NCBI RefSeq assembly: GCF_000193495.2
Contig: NZ_AP023410.1
Location: 1,426,001 to 1,490,000, forward strand
DNA length: 64,000 nt
DNA from: Acetobacter aceti NBRC 14818
GTDB lineage: Bacteria > Pseudomonadota > Alphaproteobacteria > Acetobacterales > Acetobacteraceae
Reading direction: 5' to 3'
How positions within the stretch are numbered: the stretch's first letter is position 1; each line of letters opens with the position of its first letter. The notes below the pieces were generated by a model. The model ran no database searches. It was not told the origin of the DNA and saw only the letters and a list, made by a program, of their open reading frames with translations. The translations under genes were made by a program, and so were the position numbers. Of this stretch, positions 7,525-17,904 are shown one piece after another.

Positions 7525-8745
7525 GTGGACAAAGGATTCCTCAAGGCTGGAAACCCGCGCACCCTTCTCGCGGCATTCCTCTATTTCGACGTGTCATTCA
7601 TGGTCTGGGTCCTGCTTGGACCGCTGGGGATCTCCATCTCCCATGACCTGCACCTCAACGCCGGCCAGAAAGGACTACTGGTAGCCACGCCGGTTCTGGC
7701 GGGCGCGCTGCTGCGTGTGCTGGCTGGCGCGCTGGTTGATCTGTTCGGACCACGCCGTGTCGCCGTCGGCGCACAGGTTTTCGTGATTGTCGGACTTTTC
7801 CTCACATGGCTGATCGCGCCGCACAGTTATGCCGCCCTTTTCGGTGTGGCGGTGGTGCTGGGCGTAGCGGGGGCCTCATTCGCCGTCGCTCTGCCTCTCG
7901 CCTCCGCGTGGTATCCGCCGCAGTATCAGGGCACAGCACTCGGCATCGCTGGAGCCGGAAATTCGGGAACGGCTCTTGCTTCTCTTTTCGCTCCGGGTCT
8001 TGCTGCACTTTATGGCTGGGTGAATGTGCTGGGGCTGGCCACGCTGCCCCTGCTCGCCGTGCTGATCGCCTTCCTCTTTCTGGCCAGCGAACCACCCAAT
8101 CGCCGTGCAGCCGGAGGTTTCAAAACCTGGCTCCCCGTTCTTCGCAGCGGCGACTGCTGGGCCCTGATGTTCTTCTACGGCGTAACCTTCGGCGGGTTCG
8201 TCGGACTGGCCTCCTTCCTCACCATCTATTTCAACGACCAGTATGGCCTGTCACCCGCTGTCGCCGGAACCTGCACGGCTTTTGTGGTGTTCGTCGGTTC
8301 TTTCGTGCGGCCTCTGGGGGGTGCAATCGCTGACCGCATTGGCGGCGAGCGCACGCTGACCATTCTGTATGGACTGGCCGCCGTCATCTTCGCAGTGATC
8401 GGGTTCGGACTGCCGACCATCTGGCTCGCCTTTCCCGCTTTCTTCCTCGGCATGCTGGTGCTGGGACTGGGCAACGGCGCAGTGTTCCAGCTTGTGCCGA
8501 CCCGCTTTCCAACGCAGGTCGGCATTCTCACCGGCCTCGTTGGCATGAGCGGCGGTGTCGGCGGGTTCTACCTTGCGTCATCTCTCGGTGCCGCCCGACA
8601 GGCGACCGGTTCTTACGGTCCCGGCTTTCTGGGGTTTGCGATCATAGCGCTTCTGGGACTGGCCTGCGTCAGCCTCTGCCGCAGACGCTGGAAAACCGAA
8701 CGGAACGTGTTTCCTGCCACCGCCAACGCTTCGGCGTCCCTGTAA
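7525..8745 (+). CDS. narK: Nitrate/nitrite transporter of the NarK/NasA family
   Basis: A 406-residue major facilitator with about 12 membrane segments in the inner membrane. The N-terminus (FLKAG, then TLLAAFLYFDVSFMVWVLLG) and the two glycine-rich nitrate signatures (AGAGNSGTALASLFAPGLA and GMSGGVGGFYLAS) are typical of the NarK/NrtP group. It starts with GTG in the conserved position. As first gene of the nas operon it should import nitrate for assimilation. I cannot tell symport from nitrate/nitrite exchange. The porin gene follows after 35 bases. Confidence 0.9.
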   Translation: MDKGFLKAGNPRTLLAAFLYFDVSFMVWVLLGPLGISISHDLHLNAGQKGLLVATPVLAGALLRVLAGALVDLFGPRRVAVGAQVFVIVGLFLTWLIAPHSYAALFGVAVVLGVAGASFAVALPLASAWYPPQYQGTALGIAGAGNSGTALASLFAPGLAALYGWVNVLGLATLPLLAVLIAFLFLASEPPNRRAAGGFKTWLPVLRSGDCWALMFFYGVTFGGFVGLASFLTIYFNDQYGLSPAVAGTCTAFVVFVGSFVRPLGGAIADRIGGERTLTILYGLAAVIFAVIGFGLPTIWLAFPAFFLGMLVLGLGNGAVFQLVPTRFPTQVGILTGLVGMSGGVGGFYLASSLGAARQATGSYGPGFLGFAIIALLGLACVSLCRRRWKTERNVFPATANASASL

Positions 8746-8780
8746 CCGTCCCCCCTTTCCCATCAGCAGGAACGCGCACA

Positions 8781-10406
8781 GTGACTCCTCTCACGCTTCT
8801 TTCACGTCCGTTTTGCTTCAGTGCGAAACCGGCTGCCCTGCTCGCAGGTCTGTGCATGGCACAGACCGCATGGGCCGACACTCTTCCCACCAATCAGAAT
8901 CTTCCTTCTTCCCAACAGGGAAAAGCACCACCTGCTTCGAAAAAACTCCCTCCGCACAGTCCTGACTGGGGCGTTTTCAACACCGGCAAGGGCGCTGCCG
9001 CGGGTTTCGGAACCGTGGGCGGTTTCGGTCAGGCGCGCTGGGCGGAAGACTGGAGCGATATCGTCAACACACCGCCCGAAAAACGGAAAAATGACTGGTT
9101 CAACCGTCTGAAATACATTCGCCTGACGGACAAGGGCGATATCTGGCTGTCCATCAATGGAGAGGAACGGCTGCGTTATATCTTTGAGAATCAGCCGATG
9201 ATGGGAGCCGCAGGCAAAACCAATGCCAGCCGTGTGCTTCTGCGCAATATGTATGGCGCCGATCTGCATATCGGTGAACATATCCGCGCCTATGCCGAAT
9301 TCCTGTGGGGTGTGGGCGGCGGCTCCAACTATTATGGCTATCAGACCGGCTACCAGCGTGAACGTCTTGATCTCCAGCAGGGTATTCTCGAAGTAAAGGG
9401 AAACCTGCTCGGCGCGAAGATGGGTGTGATGGGTGGGCGACAGGTGTTTCTTGACGCCCCCGTTTCCATGCAGTCCGCCCGCGATCTGACCAACGTGCAG
9501 CAGACATGGGACGGCTTTCGTGGGTATGCCGTCTGGAAATCATTCCGGCTGGACATCTTTGATTTCATGCAGACGAACAAACTGCCACAGAACGTCTTTG
9601 CGGACGGCACGAACTATAATGCCCGGATGTACGGGATCTACACATCCACGGCGCTTCCCACCTTTTCCGTCATGAACCAGAAAAGCCAGCTTTTCGCTGA
9701 CGTATTCTTCATCGGTTATCTTTTCAATGGCGCTCCTGCTGCTCTGCCGACCATGACCGGCACACAGGCCGGCTCGACCCGTCGTGACAATGCAGGCGCA
9801 CGATTCTGGGGCAATGTCGGCCCCTTCGACATCAGTTTGACCGGTGTATTTCAGGGCGGTGAATTCCGTCCCGCCGCCAATCAGGGCGCAACACGTCCCG
9901 TCCGGGCGTATGCCGTCAACGGCTCATTCGGCTGGACAGCAAAAAGCCTGAAAGCGAAACCATCCATCGCCCTTCAGGCAGATCTGTTTTCCGGCGGTTC
10001 CTATCACAGCAAGGACGGCGCGGTCGGCACATTCGCCACCCCCTATTTCCCACTGCCTTACTATAACGATGTGACACTCGCCCTCACCTCCCAGAACCTG
10101 ATCGGGGTTGGACCTGTCGTCACTGCTGCACCCTTTGCGAACCTGCATCTCAAACTGCATGTGCCGGTCTTCTGGCGTGAAAGCACGCAGGACGCCGTCT
10201 ATGGCACCGGAAAAATTTATAGCTATCGCAACAATCTTTCCGGCGGCTTCCTCGGTGTTACGCCACAGACGCAGGTCGCATGGAATTTTGCGCCTCACTG
10301 GACATGGACCCATGACATCGCCGGGTTCCTCGCCTCACAGGGAATGCATCACGCGGGCGCCAAGGACGGAGCCTTCTACATGCAGACCATGGAATTCAAG
10401 TTCTGA
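8781..10406 (+). CDS. Alginate-export-family outer membrane porin
   Basis: A 541-residue exported beta-barrel protein. A signal peptide (AALLAGLCMAQTAWA, cleavage after AWA near residue 32) is followed by alternating aromatic/charged beta strands, and the last residues MEFKF end in phenylalanine as OmpA/porin-type barrels do. The central part (GEERLRYIFENQP, GADLHIGEHIRAYAEF, GVMGGRQVF) fits the alginate_export family (AlgE-like), members of which are used as general or anion channels. Its place between narK and nirBD suggests a channel bringing nitrate through the outer membrane; that role is inferred from context only. Confidence 0.82.
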   Translation: MTPLTLLSRPFCFSAKPAALLAGLCMAQTAWADTLPTNQNLPSSQQGKAPPASKKLPPHSPDWGVFNTGKGAAAGFGTVGGFGQARWAEDWSDIVNTPPEKRKNDWFNRLKYIRLTDKGDIWLSINGEERLRYIFENQPMMGAAGKTNASRVLLRNMYGADLHIGEHIRAYAEFLWGVGGGSNYYGYQTGYQRERLDLQQGILEVKGNLLGAKMGVMGGRQVFLDAPVSMQSARDLTNVQQTWDGFRGYAVWKSFRLDIFDFMQTNKLPQNVFADGTNYNARMYGIYTSTALPTFSVMNQKSQLFADVFFIGYLFNGAPAALPTMTGTQAGSTRRDNAGARFWGNVGPFDISLTGVFQGGEFRPAANQGATRPVRAYAVNGSFGWTAKSLKAKPSIALQADLFSGGSYHSKDGAVGTFATPYFPLPYYNDVTLALTSQNLIGVGPVVTAAPFANLHLKLHVPVFWRESTQDAVYGTGKIYSYRNNLSGGFLGVTPQTQVAWNFAPHWTWTHDIAGFLASQGMHHAGAKDGAFYMQTMEFKF

Positions 10407-10444
10407 GACCCGCACAGAGACAGTACACGACAGGAGACGCGACC

Positions 10445-13342
10445 ATGACCAAGGCAGGCAACATCATCATCATCGGCAACGGCATGGTCGGTCATTACTG
10501 TGCCGAGCAGCTTGTGATGCACGGACTGCACGAAACCCACGCAATCCACATCTTCGGCGACGAACTGCATGACGCCTATGACCGCGTGCATCTCACCGAA
10601 TATATGAGCGGCAGGGACGCTCTGGCGCTACGGCTTCACGTCGAGGATTTTCATGCCGCGCATGAACTTACCCTGCATCGTGGCGTGCGGATCACAGGCA
10701 TCGACCGTGCGGCGCAGACCGTGGAAAGCGCTGAAGGATCCCTGCCCTACGACACCCTGATTCTCGCCACCGGCTCCACGCCTTTCGTGCCGCCGGTTCC
10801 CGGCAACACTGGTACGGCGGGACTGGTCTATCGCACACTGGATGACCTCGACATGATCCGCGCTGCCGCTGAAGGCGCCACACATGGCGTGGTTATCGGC
10901 GGAGGCCTTCTGGGGCTGGAAGCGGCAAATGCCCTTGCTGGCCTTGGCCTTTCAACAGCCGTGGTCGAATTCGCGCCCCGTCTCATGCCGGTGCAGCTTG
11001 ATGATGAGGGTGGAGCGGCCCTCAAACAGCGGATCGAGGCGCTCGGCATTCAGGTTCTGACTGCGCACGCCACGCAGGAAATTGTGGCTGGTGAAACCCA
11101 TAGGCACCGTCTCATCTTTGCAGACGGCACTTCGCTGGAAACCGATCTGGTGGTGTTTTCAGCCGGTATCCGCCCACAGGACCGGTTGGCCCGTGACTGC
11201 GGTCTGGCCATTGGCGCTCGTGGGGGCGTTGTCATTGATGACACATGCCGCACTTCCGATCCGGCCATTTTCGCCATTGGAGAATGTGCCTGCTGGAATG
11301 GACAGGTATTCGGCCTTGTTGCGCCGGGCTACACCATGGCGCGCACCGTCGCCTCCTCGCTGGCGGGTGAAGAAGCAGCCTTCTCCGGCGCAGACATGTC
11401 CACCAAGCTCAAGCTGCTTGGCGTCGATGTCGGCTCCATTGGCGATGCACATGGCGCGACACCGGGCAGTCGCAGCTATCGCTTCATCGGGGAAGTGGAC
11501 GGCTCCTATCGTCGTCTTGTTCTTTCGGAAGATGGCAGTCAGGTGCTCGGAGCCGTTCTGGTGGGCGACAATGCCTATTATGACACGATCCTTCAGTATG
11601 TGCAGAACAGCATCAAGCCGCCCGCAGACCCTGCGGCGCTGATCCTGCCGCGTGGTGAAGGCGCGGAACTGCTGGGGGCCGATGCCCTGCCGGATACGGC
11701 CATGATCTGCTCATGCCACAACGTCACCAAGGGCGCGATCTGTACCGCCATTGATGACGGCTGCGCAGACTTTTCCTCCCTGAAACAGTGCACCAAAGCC
11801 AGCACGGGCTGCGGCGGTTGCGCGGGCCTTCTCAAAAGCGTGTTCGAGACCGAACTGGAAGCTCGCGGCATTACCGTAGACCGCAGCCTGTGTGAGCATT
11901 TCTCCTACACACGACAGGAACTTTACTCTCTGGTCCGCGTGCACGGCATCCAGACATTTGAAGACCTCATGGCGCAGTACGGTAATGGTGGAATCGGCTG
12001 CGATATCTGCAAGCCTGCCGTCGGCTCCATTCTGGCTTCCGCATGGAACAAGCCCATTACGGACCCGCTCTACATTCCGCTTCAGGACACGAACGACACG
12101 TTCATGGCCAACATGCAGAAGAACGGCACCTACTCCGTCGTTCCCCGCATCGCGGGTGGCGAGATCACGCCTGAAAAGCTGATCGTTCTTGGTCAGGTCG
12201 CAAAGAAATATGACCTCTACACCAAGATCACCGGCGGACAGCGTATCGACCTTTTCGGCGCGCGGCTTGAGCAGTTGCCCGATATCTGGCTCGAACTGCT
12301 CGACGCCGGTTTCGAGACCGGACACGCTTACGGAAAATCCACCCGGACAGTGAAATCCTGTGTCGGCAGCACATGGTGTCGCTACGGTGTGCAGGACAGC
12401 GTGAGCAAGGCGCTGGATCTGGAAAACCGCTACAAGGGCCTGCGTTCTCCTCACAAGCTCAAATTCGCCGTGTCCGGCTGTACCCGCGAATGTGCGGAAG
12501 CGCAGAGCAAGGATGTGGGTGTGATCGCCACGGAAAACGGCTGGAACCTGTATGTCTGCGGCAATGGTGGCATGCGGCCCCGCCACGCGGAGCTGTTCGC
12601 AACGGACCTGGATGCGGACACTCTGGTAAAATATATAGACCGTTTCCTGATGTTCTATATCCGCACAGCCGACAAGCTTCAGCGCACCTCCGTCTGGCGG
12701 GAGAACCTCGAAGGCGGGCTGGATTACCTCAAGGACGTCATCATCAACGACAGTCTCGGCATCTGCGAGGAACTGGAACGCCAGATGCAACTGGTCGTTG
12801 ACCGCTATCATTGCGAATGGCGCGATGCCCTGACGGATCGTGAAAAGCTCAAGAGATTCCGCACATTCGTCAATGACAGCCGTCCCGACCCGAATATTCG
12901 CACAGTGCCGGAGCGTGACCAGATCCGTCCGGCTGACAATCTGCCGGAAACCGTTTCCTCGGCAGGTCCATCACATTGGACGGCCCTGTGCGGACAGGAT
13001 GATCTCGTGGAAAACTCGGGCGTCGTCGCCTGGCATGATGGAAATCAGATTGCACTGTTCTACCTGCCCGCTACGGAAAACACTTCCGCCCGCGTTTATG
13101 CCATCGACAACCATGATCCATTTTCCAACGCCAATGTGATCGGTCGCGGCATCATGGGGGATCTGAAGGGGCAGCTTGTGGTGGCCTCGCCTCTCTACAA
13201 GCAGCACTTCCGGCTGGAAGACGGACAATGTCTGGAAGACCCCACCGTCCAGCTACGGACATGGGATGCCCGACTGGAGAACGGAAAGGTCGAGATCAGG
13301 GCAAAAGTCGAGACGAACGCGCTGGATCTCGTAACGGCCTGA
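10445..13342 (+). CDS. nirB: NAD(P)H-nitrite reductase, NirB-NirD fusion
   Basis: A 965-residue cytoplasmic assimilatory nitrite reductase that makes ammonium from nitrite. Domains in order: FAD/NAD part with GNGMVGHYCAEQL; BFD-like [2Fe-2S] domain around residues 420-465 (CSCHNVTKGAIC and GCGGC); siroheme/[4Fe-4S] domain with CVGSTWCRYG near 637 and SGCTRECAEAQ near 677; then from about residue 842 a complete small subunit NirD (Rieske-like fold). NirD is usually a separate 100-residue protein, so this is an in-frame fusion. It lies six bases upstream of the nitrate reductase gene. Confidence 0.92.
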   Translation: MTKAGNIIIIGNGMVGHYCAEQLVMHGLHETHAIHIFGDELHDAYDRVHLTEYMSGRDALALRLHVEDFHAAHELTLHRGVRITGIDRAAQTVESAEGSLPYDTLILATGSTPFVPPVPGNTGTAGLVYRTLDDLDMIRAAAEGATHGVVIGGGLLGLEAANALAGLGLSTAVVEFAPRLMPVQLDDEGGAALKQRIEALGIQVLTAHATQEIVAGETHRHRLIFADGTSLETDLVVFSAGIRPQDRLARDCGLAIGARGGVVIDDTCRTSDPAIFAIGECACWNGQVFGLVAPGYTMARTVASSLAGEEAAFSGADMSTKLKLLGVDVGSIGDAHGATPGSRSYRFIGEVDGSYRRLVLSEDGSQVLGAVLVGDNAYYDTILQYVQNSIKPPADPAALILPRGEGAELLGADALPDTAMICSCHNVTKGAICTAIDDGCADFSSLKQCTKASTGCGGCAGLLKSVFETELEARGITVDRSLCEHFSYTRQELYSLVRVHGIQTFEDLMAQYGNGGIGCDICKPAVGSILASAWNKPITDPLYIPLQDTNDTFMANMQKNGTYSVVPRIAGGEITPEKLIVLGQVAKKYDLYTKITGGQRIDLFGARLEQLPDIWLELLDAGFETGHAYGKSTRTVKSCVGSTWCRYGVQDSVSKALDLENRYKGLRSPHKLKFAVSGCTRECAEAQSKDVGVIATENGWNLYVCGNGGMRPRHAELFATDLDADTLVKYIDRFLMFYIRTADKLQRTSVWRENLEGGLDYLKDVIINDSLGICEELERQMQLVVDRYHCEWRDALTDREKLKRFRTFVNDSRPDPNIRTVPERDQIRPADNLPETVSSAGPSHWTALCGQDDLVENSGVVAWHDGNQIALFYLPATENTSARVYAIDNHDPFSNANVIGRGIMGDLKGQLVVASPLYKQHFRLEDGQCLEDPTVQLRTWDARLENGKVEIRAKVETNALDLVTA

Positions 13343-13348
13343 TCCGAT

Positions 13349-16300
13349 ATGGCGAGAGAGGAAATCCGCACCGTCTGCCCCTATTGCGGGGTTGGGTGCG
13401 GAGTCATTCTGGAAGTCGAAAAGGACCGTATCGTCAAGGTGCGCGGTGACACCGCACACCCTGCGAATGGCGGCCGTCTCTGCACCAAAGGCAGCTCCTG
13501 CGACAAACCTCTCCTCTCCGACCTGCGACTGCATCAGGCTCTTGTCCGTTCCAGACGCGACGAAGCAGCCGTCCCGGTTCCCATGCAACAGGCCATCGCG
13601 ACCACGGCAAACCGCCTGCGGAACATTCTCGACGAGCATGGTCCGGACGCCATCGCCTTCTACGTCTCGGGGCAGATGTCTCTGGAAGCGCAGTATCTGA
13701 TCAACAAGCTGGCCAAAGGGTTTGTCCGAAGTCAGTATATTGAATCAAATTCCCGGCTCTGCATGGCCGCCGCCGGAACCGGCTACAAGCTTTCGCTTGG
13801 AGCCGATGCTCCGCCGGGCAGCTACGAGGATTTCGACTGCACCGACCTGTTCTTCGTCATCGGCGCAAATATGGCCGACTGTCATCCCATCCTGTTCCTG
13901 CGACTGATGGATCGCAAACGAAGCGGCGCCAGACTGATCGTTGTTGATCCGCGCCGGACAGCCACAGCCGAAAAAGCCGATCTTTATCTTCCCATCCGTC
14001 CTGGCACCGACCTCGCCCTTCTCAATGGACTGCTCCATCTGCTCGTCAAAAACGACGCAATCGACAGGGATTTCATCGCACGCGCCACCACAGGCTGGGA
14101 CGTTATGGAGGCGTTTCTTGAGGATTACGCGCCTGAAACCGTAGCCGAGATTACAGGTCTGCCCGCCGAAGACATTGTGACAGCGGCACGCTGGATCGCG
14201 GAAGCCGGTGAGTGGATGAGCCTGTGGACCATGGGGCTGAACCAGAGCATCACCGGCACATGGAACACCAACGCGGTGTGCAATCTTCACCTTGCTACCG
14301 GGACCATCTGCCGGCCCGGTAGCGGTCCTTTCTCGCTCACCGGGCAACCCAACGCCATGGGCGGGCGTGAGATGGGCTATATGGGCCCCGGCCTGCCCGG
14401 TCAGCGTAGCGCACTGGTCGCTGCGGATCGGAACTTTGTCGAAAAACAATGGAATCTTTCTCCCGGAACTCTGCGCGATACAGGCGGGGACGGGGCTATC
14501 GCCATGTTCAGGGCGATGGAACAGGGAGAGATCAAGGCGTGCTGGGTCATCTGCACCAATCCTGTTGCGACAGTCGCCAACCGCAAGCATGTGGTGCGGG
14601 CTCTGGAAGCCGCGGACTGTGTCATCGTGCAGGACGCGTTTGCTGACAGTGAGACCACACGTTTTGCCGACATTCTGTTGCCTGCGACGCTGTGGGCGGA
14701 AAGCGACGGAGTGCAGGTCAATTCCGACCGCACCATGACGCTTGCTCGACAGGCTGTGCCACCGCCGGGGGAAGCGCTGGCGGACTGGGACATCATCGCC
14801 CGCGTGGCCTGCGCCATGGGGTTCGAGCAGGATTTCACCTTCACATCCGCCGCCGACGTGTTTGCCGAAGCCAGCCGGTTCACCAATCCGAAAACAGGCT
14901 ATGACATTGCGGGCGTCAGTCATGCCCGTCTGCGCGAAGGCCCCGTGCAATGGCCCGCTCCGGCTGGTGACACGCAACCCCGACATCCCATCCGCTATCT
15001 CCCGCCTGACAGTGACAGACCTGTCTTTGCGACAGCAGATGGCAAGGCAGTCTTTTTCGCCCGCCCTTGGATGCGGCCGGAAGAATGGCCGGATGACGAA
15101 TTTCCTTTCGTGCTGAACAGCGGTCGTCTCCAGCACCAGTGGCATACGCTCACCAAGACCGGACGGGTGGAGAGTCTTAACCGCCTCAATCCGGGGCCAT
15201 TTGTGGAGATAGGGAGCGAGGACGCCGCCACGCTCGGGCTGGCGAAGGATGATTCTGTGCGCATCACTTCCCGGCGCGGACAGATCGTTCTTCCCGTGCA
15301 AATTTCCTCACGAATGCGTTCCGGCACCTGCTTCGCTCCCTTTCACTGGAATGACCGGTTTGGGGAGAACATGACGGTCAATGCCGTCACGCCGGACGCC
15401 GTCGATCCCATCTCGTTGCAACCCGGCTTCAAGGTCTGCGCCGTCGCCCTTGAGCGCGTGGAAAAACCGGCCCAGCCCGCTTCCGTGAAACCGGACAAGG
15501 AAGGATCTCACACCATGACCCTGCGGTCTCTTGTCACCCATTTTGGTCTGGATTCTTCGGCTTCTGCTCCCCTCCCCTCTTTGTCTGAAGAGGCGCGGAC
15601 GTGGTTGTCCGGTTTTCTTGAAGGGCTGAAAATCGCGCCGCCCGAACCGGGAGAACTGCCCTCCGTCCCTGCGTCCGCTCCCCTGCCACCACAGACACGG
15701 ACGCATCTCGGCGGGATTCTGGCTGGGCTGTACAGCCGGACACGACTGGAAGCGTCATCACAGGAAGACGCATCCCCAGCTTCTCCTCCTATCAGCGTGT
15801 GGTGGGCCTCCCAGACCGGGCGCGCAGAGGGACTGGCCGCGACCGTTGTGACATGGTTGCGCGAGGCCGGACATCCGGCAGAGGCGAAGTGTCTTGACGG
15901 TTGGGATTGCGGCAAGCCCATTTCCGGAAAAGTGCTTTTTGTGGTTTCCACTTTTGGCGATGGCGACCCGCCGGATTGCGCCGCGCCATTCTGGGATGCG
16001 TTGAGATCGCAGGAGGCTCCCTTGCCCGACCTGACCTATGCCATTCTGGCGCTGGGCGATTCATCCTATGCCAGCTTCTGTGGCTTTGGACGGGCGCTGG
16101 ACGGACGACTACGCGAACTCGGTGCAACACCGCTTCTGGAACGTGTGGAATGCGAGCCCGATTTTGAAGACACCGTTGAAGCATGGCGCGGCACCCTGCT
16201 GACAGCACTTAATGGGACGGTCACCCCGACCGCTCCCATTGCTGTCGAAGCTCCGCAGATCGTGGCTGGCACACGGGATGCGCCCGTCATGGCAAAACTG

Positions 16301-17302
16301 AGCATCAACGAACGGCTCTGCGCATCCGGCAGCGAACGGGACACGCGCCGTATCGGTCTTGATCTGAGCGACACAGCGCTGACATGGGAGACGGGTGATG
16401 CGCTCGGCGTGTGGCCCTGCAATACAGAGGAGAATGTCGAACTCGTCCTACATGCTCTGAAACTTCCGGCAGACACTTCCATCGTTCTGAGAGGACACGG
16501 CACAGTCGGGTTGAAGGATGCTCTATGGCGTCATTTCGATCTGTCACGGCCCAATCCGGCAATGCTGACAGCTCTCGGCGGACGAGAAACAGGTTTTCTA
16601 CCCGAACTGCTCAGGGAAGCGTCTCTTTCAGTCACAGCGCAGGACGTGCCCGCCCTGTTCCGGCGCATGCAGCCACGCCTTTACTCCATCGCCTCATCAC
16701 CACGAGCCACGGGCCGGGTGGTGGAACTGACTGTGGGCGTCAATTTCACGCCGTGGCCGGGTGTATGCTCGAACTGGCTTGCCGGGCTGGAAGGGGACCA
16801 TGAGGTGCCGGTCTTTACTCAGCCCACCACACATTTCCGACTGCCTCAGGATGATACAGCCCCAGTGATTATGATCGGTCCCGGCACCGGAATCGCGCCT
16901 TTCCGCGGTTTTCTTCAGGAGCGCGCCGCCCGCAAGGCTTCCGGGCGCAACTGGCTTTTCTTTGGTGAACGCAACGCTGATGAAGGTTTTTACTATCGTT
17001 CCGAGCTGGAATCCTTCCAGACTGAAGGCGTGCTGACGCGACTGGACACGGCTTTTTCGCGCGATCAGCCGGAACGGATCTATGTGCAGGATCGTATGGA
17101 GGAGGCGGGTGCCGAGTTGTGGAAATGGCTGAATGATGGAGCGTCTGTCTATGTCTGTGGAGATGCCAGTCGCATGGCGCGCGATGTTGATGCGGCTCTG
17201 AAGCGGATCGTGGCGCGGCATGGCGATCTGCCCACAGGAGAGGCTGACTCGTTCGTGGCGCAACTGACACGCGAGGGACGCTATCTGCGGGATGTCTACT
17301 GA
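13349..17302 (+). CDS. nasA: Assimilatory nitrate reductase fused to CysJ-like flavoreductase
   Basis: A 1317-residue fusion. Residues 1 to about 700 are a molybdopterin (bis-MGD) nitrate reductase: the [4Fe-4S] ligands are C10, C13, C17 and C45 (CPYCGVGC motif), followed by the usual core ([25 protein letters not shown]). A proline-rich linker covers roughly 700-810. Then come a flavodoxin-like FMN domain ([13 protein letters not shown], about 814), an FAD domain (RLYSIASSP, about 1110) and an NADPH domain ([17 protein letters not shown], about 1173). The tail GRYLRDVY is the usual end of CysJ/P450 reductase proteins. Electrons would flow NADPH-FAD-FMN-FeS-Mo. The stop overlaps the nasT start. 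Confidence 0.93.
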   Translation: MAREEIRTVCPYCGVGCGVILEVEKDRIVKVRGDTAHPANGGRLCTKGSSCDKPLLSDLRLHQALVRSRRDEAAVPVPMQQAIATTANRLRNILDEHGPDAIAFYVSGQMSLEAQYLINKLAKGFVRSQYIESNSRLCMAAAGTGYKLSLGADAPPGSYEDFDCTDLFFVIGANMADCHPILFLRLMDRKRSGARLIVVDPRRTATAEKADLYLPIRPGTDLALLNGLLHLLVKNDAIDRDFIARATTGWDVMEAFLEDYAPETVAEITGLPAEDIVTAARWIAEAGEWMSLWTMGLNQSITGTWNTNAVCNLHLATGTICRPGSGPFSLTGQPNAMGGREMGYMGPGLPGQRSALVAADRNFVEKQWNLSPGTLRDTGGDGAIAMFRAMEQGEIKACWVICTNPVATVANRKHVVRALEAADCVIVQDAFADSETTRFADILLPATLWAESDGVQVNSDRTMTLARQAVPPPGEALADWDIIARVACAMGFEQDFTFTSAADVFAEASRFTNPKTGYDIAGVSHARLREGPVQWPAPAGDTQPRHPIRYLPPDSDRPVFATADGKAVFFARPWMRPEEWPDDEFPFVLNSGRLQHQWHTLTKTGRVESLNRLNPGPFVEIGSEDAATLGLAKDDSVRITSRRGQIVLPVQISSRMRSGTCFAPFHWNDRFGENMTVNAVTPDAVDPISLQPGFKVCAVALERVEKPAQPASVKPDKEGSHTMTLRSLVTHFGLDSSASAPLPSLSEEARTWLSGFLEGLKIAPPEPGELPSVPASAPLPPQTRTHLGGILAGLYSRTRLEASSQEDASPASPPISVWWASQTGRAEGLAATVVTWLREAGHPAEAKCLDGWDCGKPISGKVLFVVSTFGDGDPPDCAAPFWDALRSQEAPLPDLTYAILALGDSSYASFCGFGRALDGRLRELGATPLLERVECEPDFEDTVEAWRGTLLTALNGTVTPTAPIAVEAPQIVAGTRDAPVMAKLSINERLCASGSERDTRRIGLDLSDTALTWETGDALGVWPCNTEENVELVLHALKLPADTSIVLRGHGTVGLKDALWRHFDLSRPNPAMLTALGGRETGFLPELLREASLSVTAQDVPALFRRMQPRLYSIASSPRATGRVVELTVGVNFTPWPGVCSNWLAGLEGDHEVPVFTQPTTHFRLPQDDTAPVIMIGPGTGIAPFRGFLQERAARKASGRNWLFFGERNADEGFYYRSELESFQTEGVLTRLDTAFSRDQPERIYVQDRMEEAGAELWKWLNDGASVYVCGDASRMARDVDAALKRIVARHGDLPTGEADSFVAQLTREGRYLRDVY

Positions 17303-17904
17303 TGGGAGAAGGACGCCCTCCTCTGGTAGTTCTGGTCGCCGACGCCAATCCCAAACGGGGTTTCGCCCTGTCTGAAACCCTGCGTAGCGACAGTTCCCTG
17401 CGTGTTCTGACGGTTCCGGCCGAGATGGCCCTGATTGACGCCGTAAAGCTGCACGCTCCGGATGTCGTGCTGGTGGACATGGCGCGTGCCGACCGTGATG
17501 CGCTGGACAGTATCCGCGCCCTGTCCCAATCCGCGCAAGAGCGGCCCATCGCGCTTTTTGTCGATGAGGACGACGCCGCCCTGATGGAAACGGCGTTCGA
17601 TACAGGCATCTGTTCCTACAATGTGGTCGAGACCCCACCGCGTGACGTCAAGCCGCTGCTGCGGGCCGCCATCGCGCTCTACTCCCGTTTCCGTCGGACA
17701 CGCGAAGAACTGAGCGAAGCCCAGCGCATCCTCGCCGAACGTAAACTCATCGATCAGGCCAAGAGGTGTTTCATGAAAAACGAAAAAGCAAACGAAGCCC
17801 AGGCTCATCGCTGGCTGCAACGTCGGGCCATGCAGACGTCCCGTCGCATTGCGGCCGTTGCGGAGGAATATCTCGCCAGCCAGAAAAAGGATGACCTGTC
17901 ATGA
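17302..17904 (+). CDS. nasT: ANTAR-domain antiterminator NasT
   Basis: A 200-residue regulator with an N-terminal pseudo-receiver (VVLVADANPKRG, DVVLVDMARADRD) and a C-terminal three-helix ANTAR domain (LAERKLIDQAKRCFM, then AHRWLQRRAMQTSRRI). Proteins of this type bind paired hairpins in the leader of nitrate assimilation mRNA and prevent termination. The start overlaps the nasA stop by one base and the end overlaps nasS by four, so both are translationally coupled to the operon. In known systems NasS holds NasT inactive until nitrate or nitrite binds. Confidence 0.92.
   Translation: MGEGRPPLVVLVADANPKRGFALSETLRSDSSLRVLTVPAEMALIDAVKLHAPDVVLVDMARADRDALDSIRALSQSAQERPIALFVDEDDAALMETAFDTGICSYNVVETPPRDVKPLLRAAIALYSRFRRTREELSEAQRILAERKLIDQAKRCFMKNEKANEAQAHRWLQRRAMQTSRRIAAVAEEYLASQKKDDLS

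Noticed and set aside
13745-15301. Long minus-strand open frame inside the nitrate reductase gene
   Set aside because: It is the antisense shadow of a well-supported protein, with no recognisable domain.
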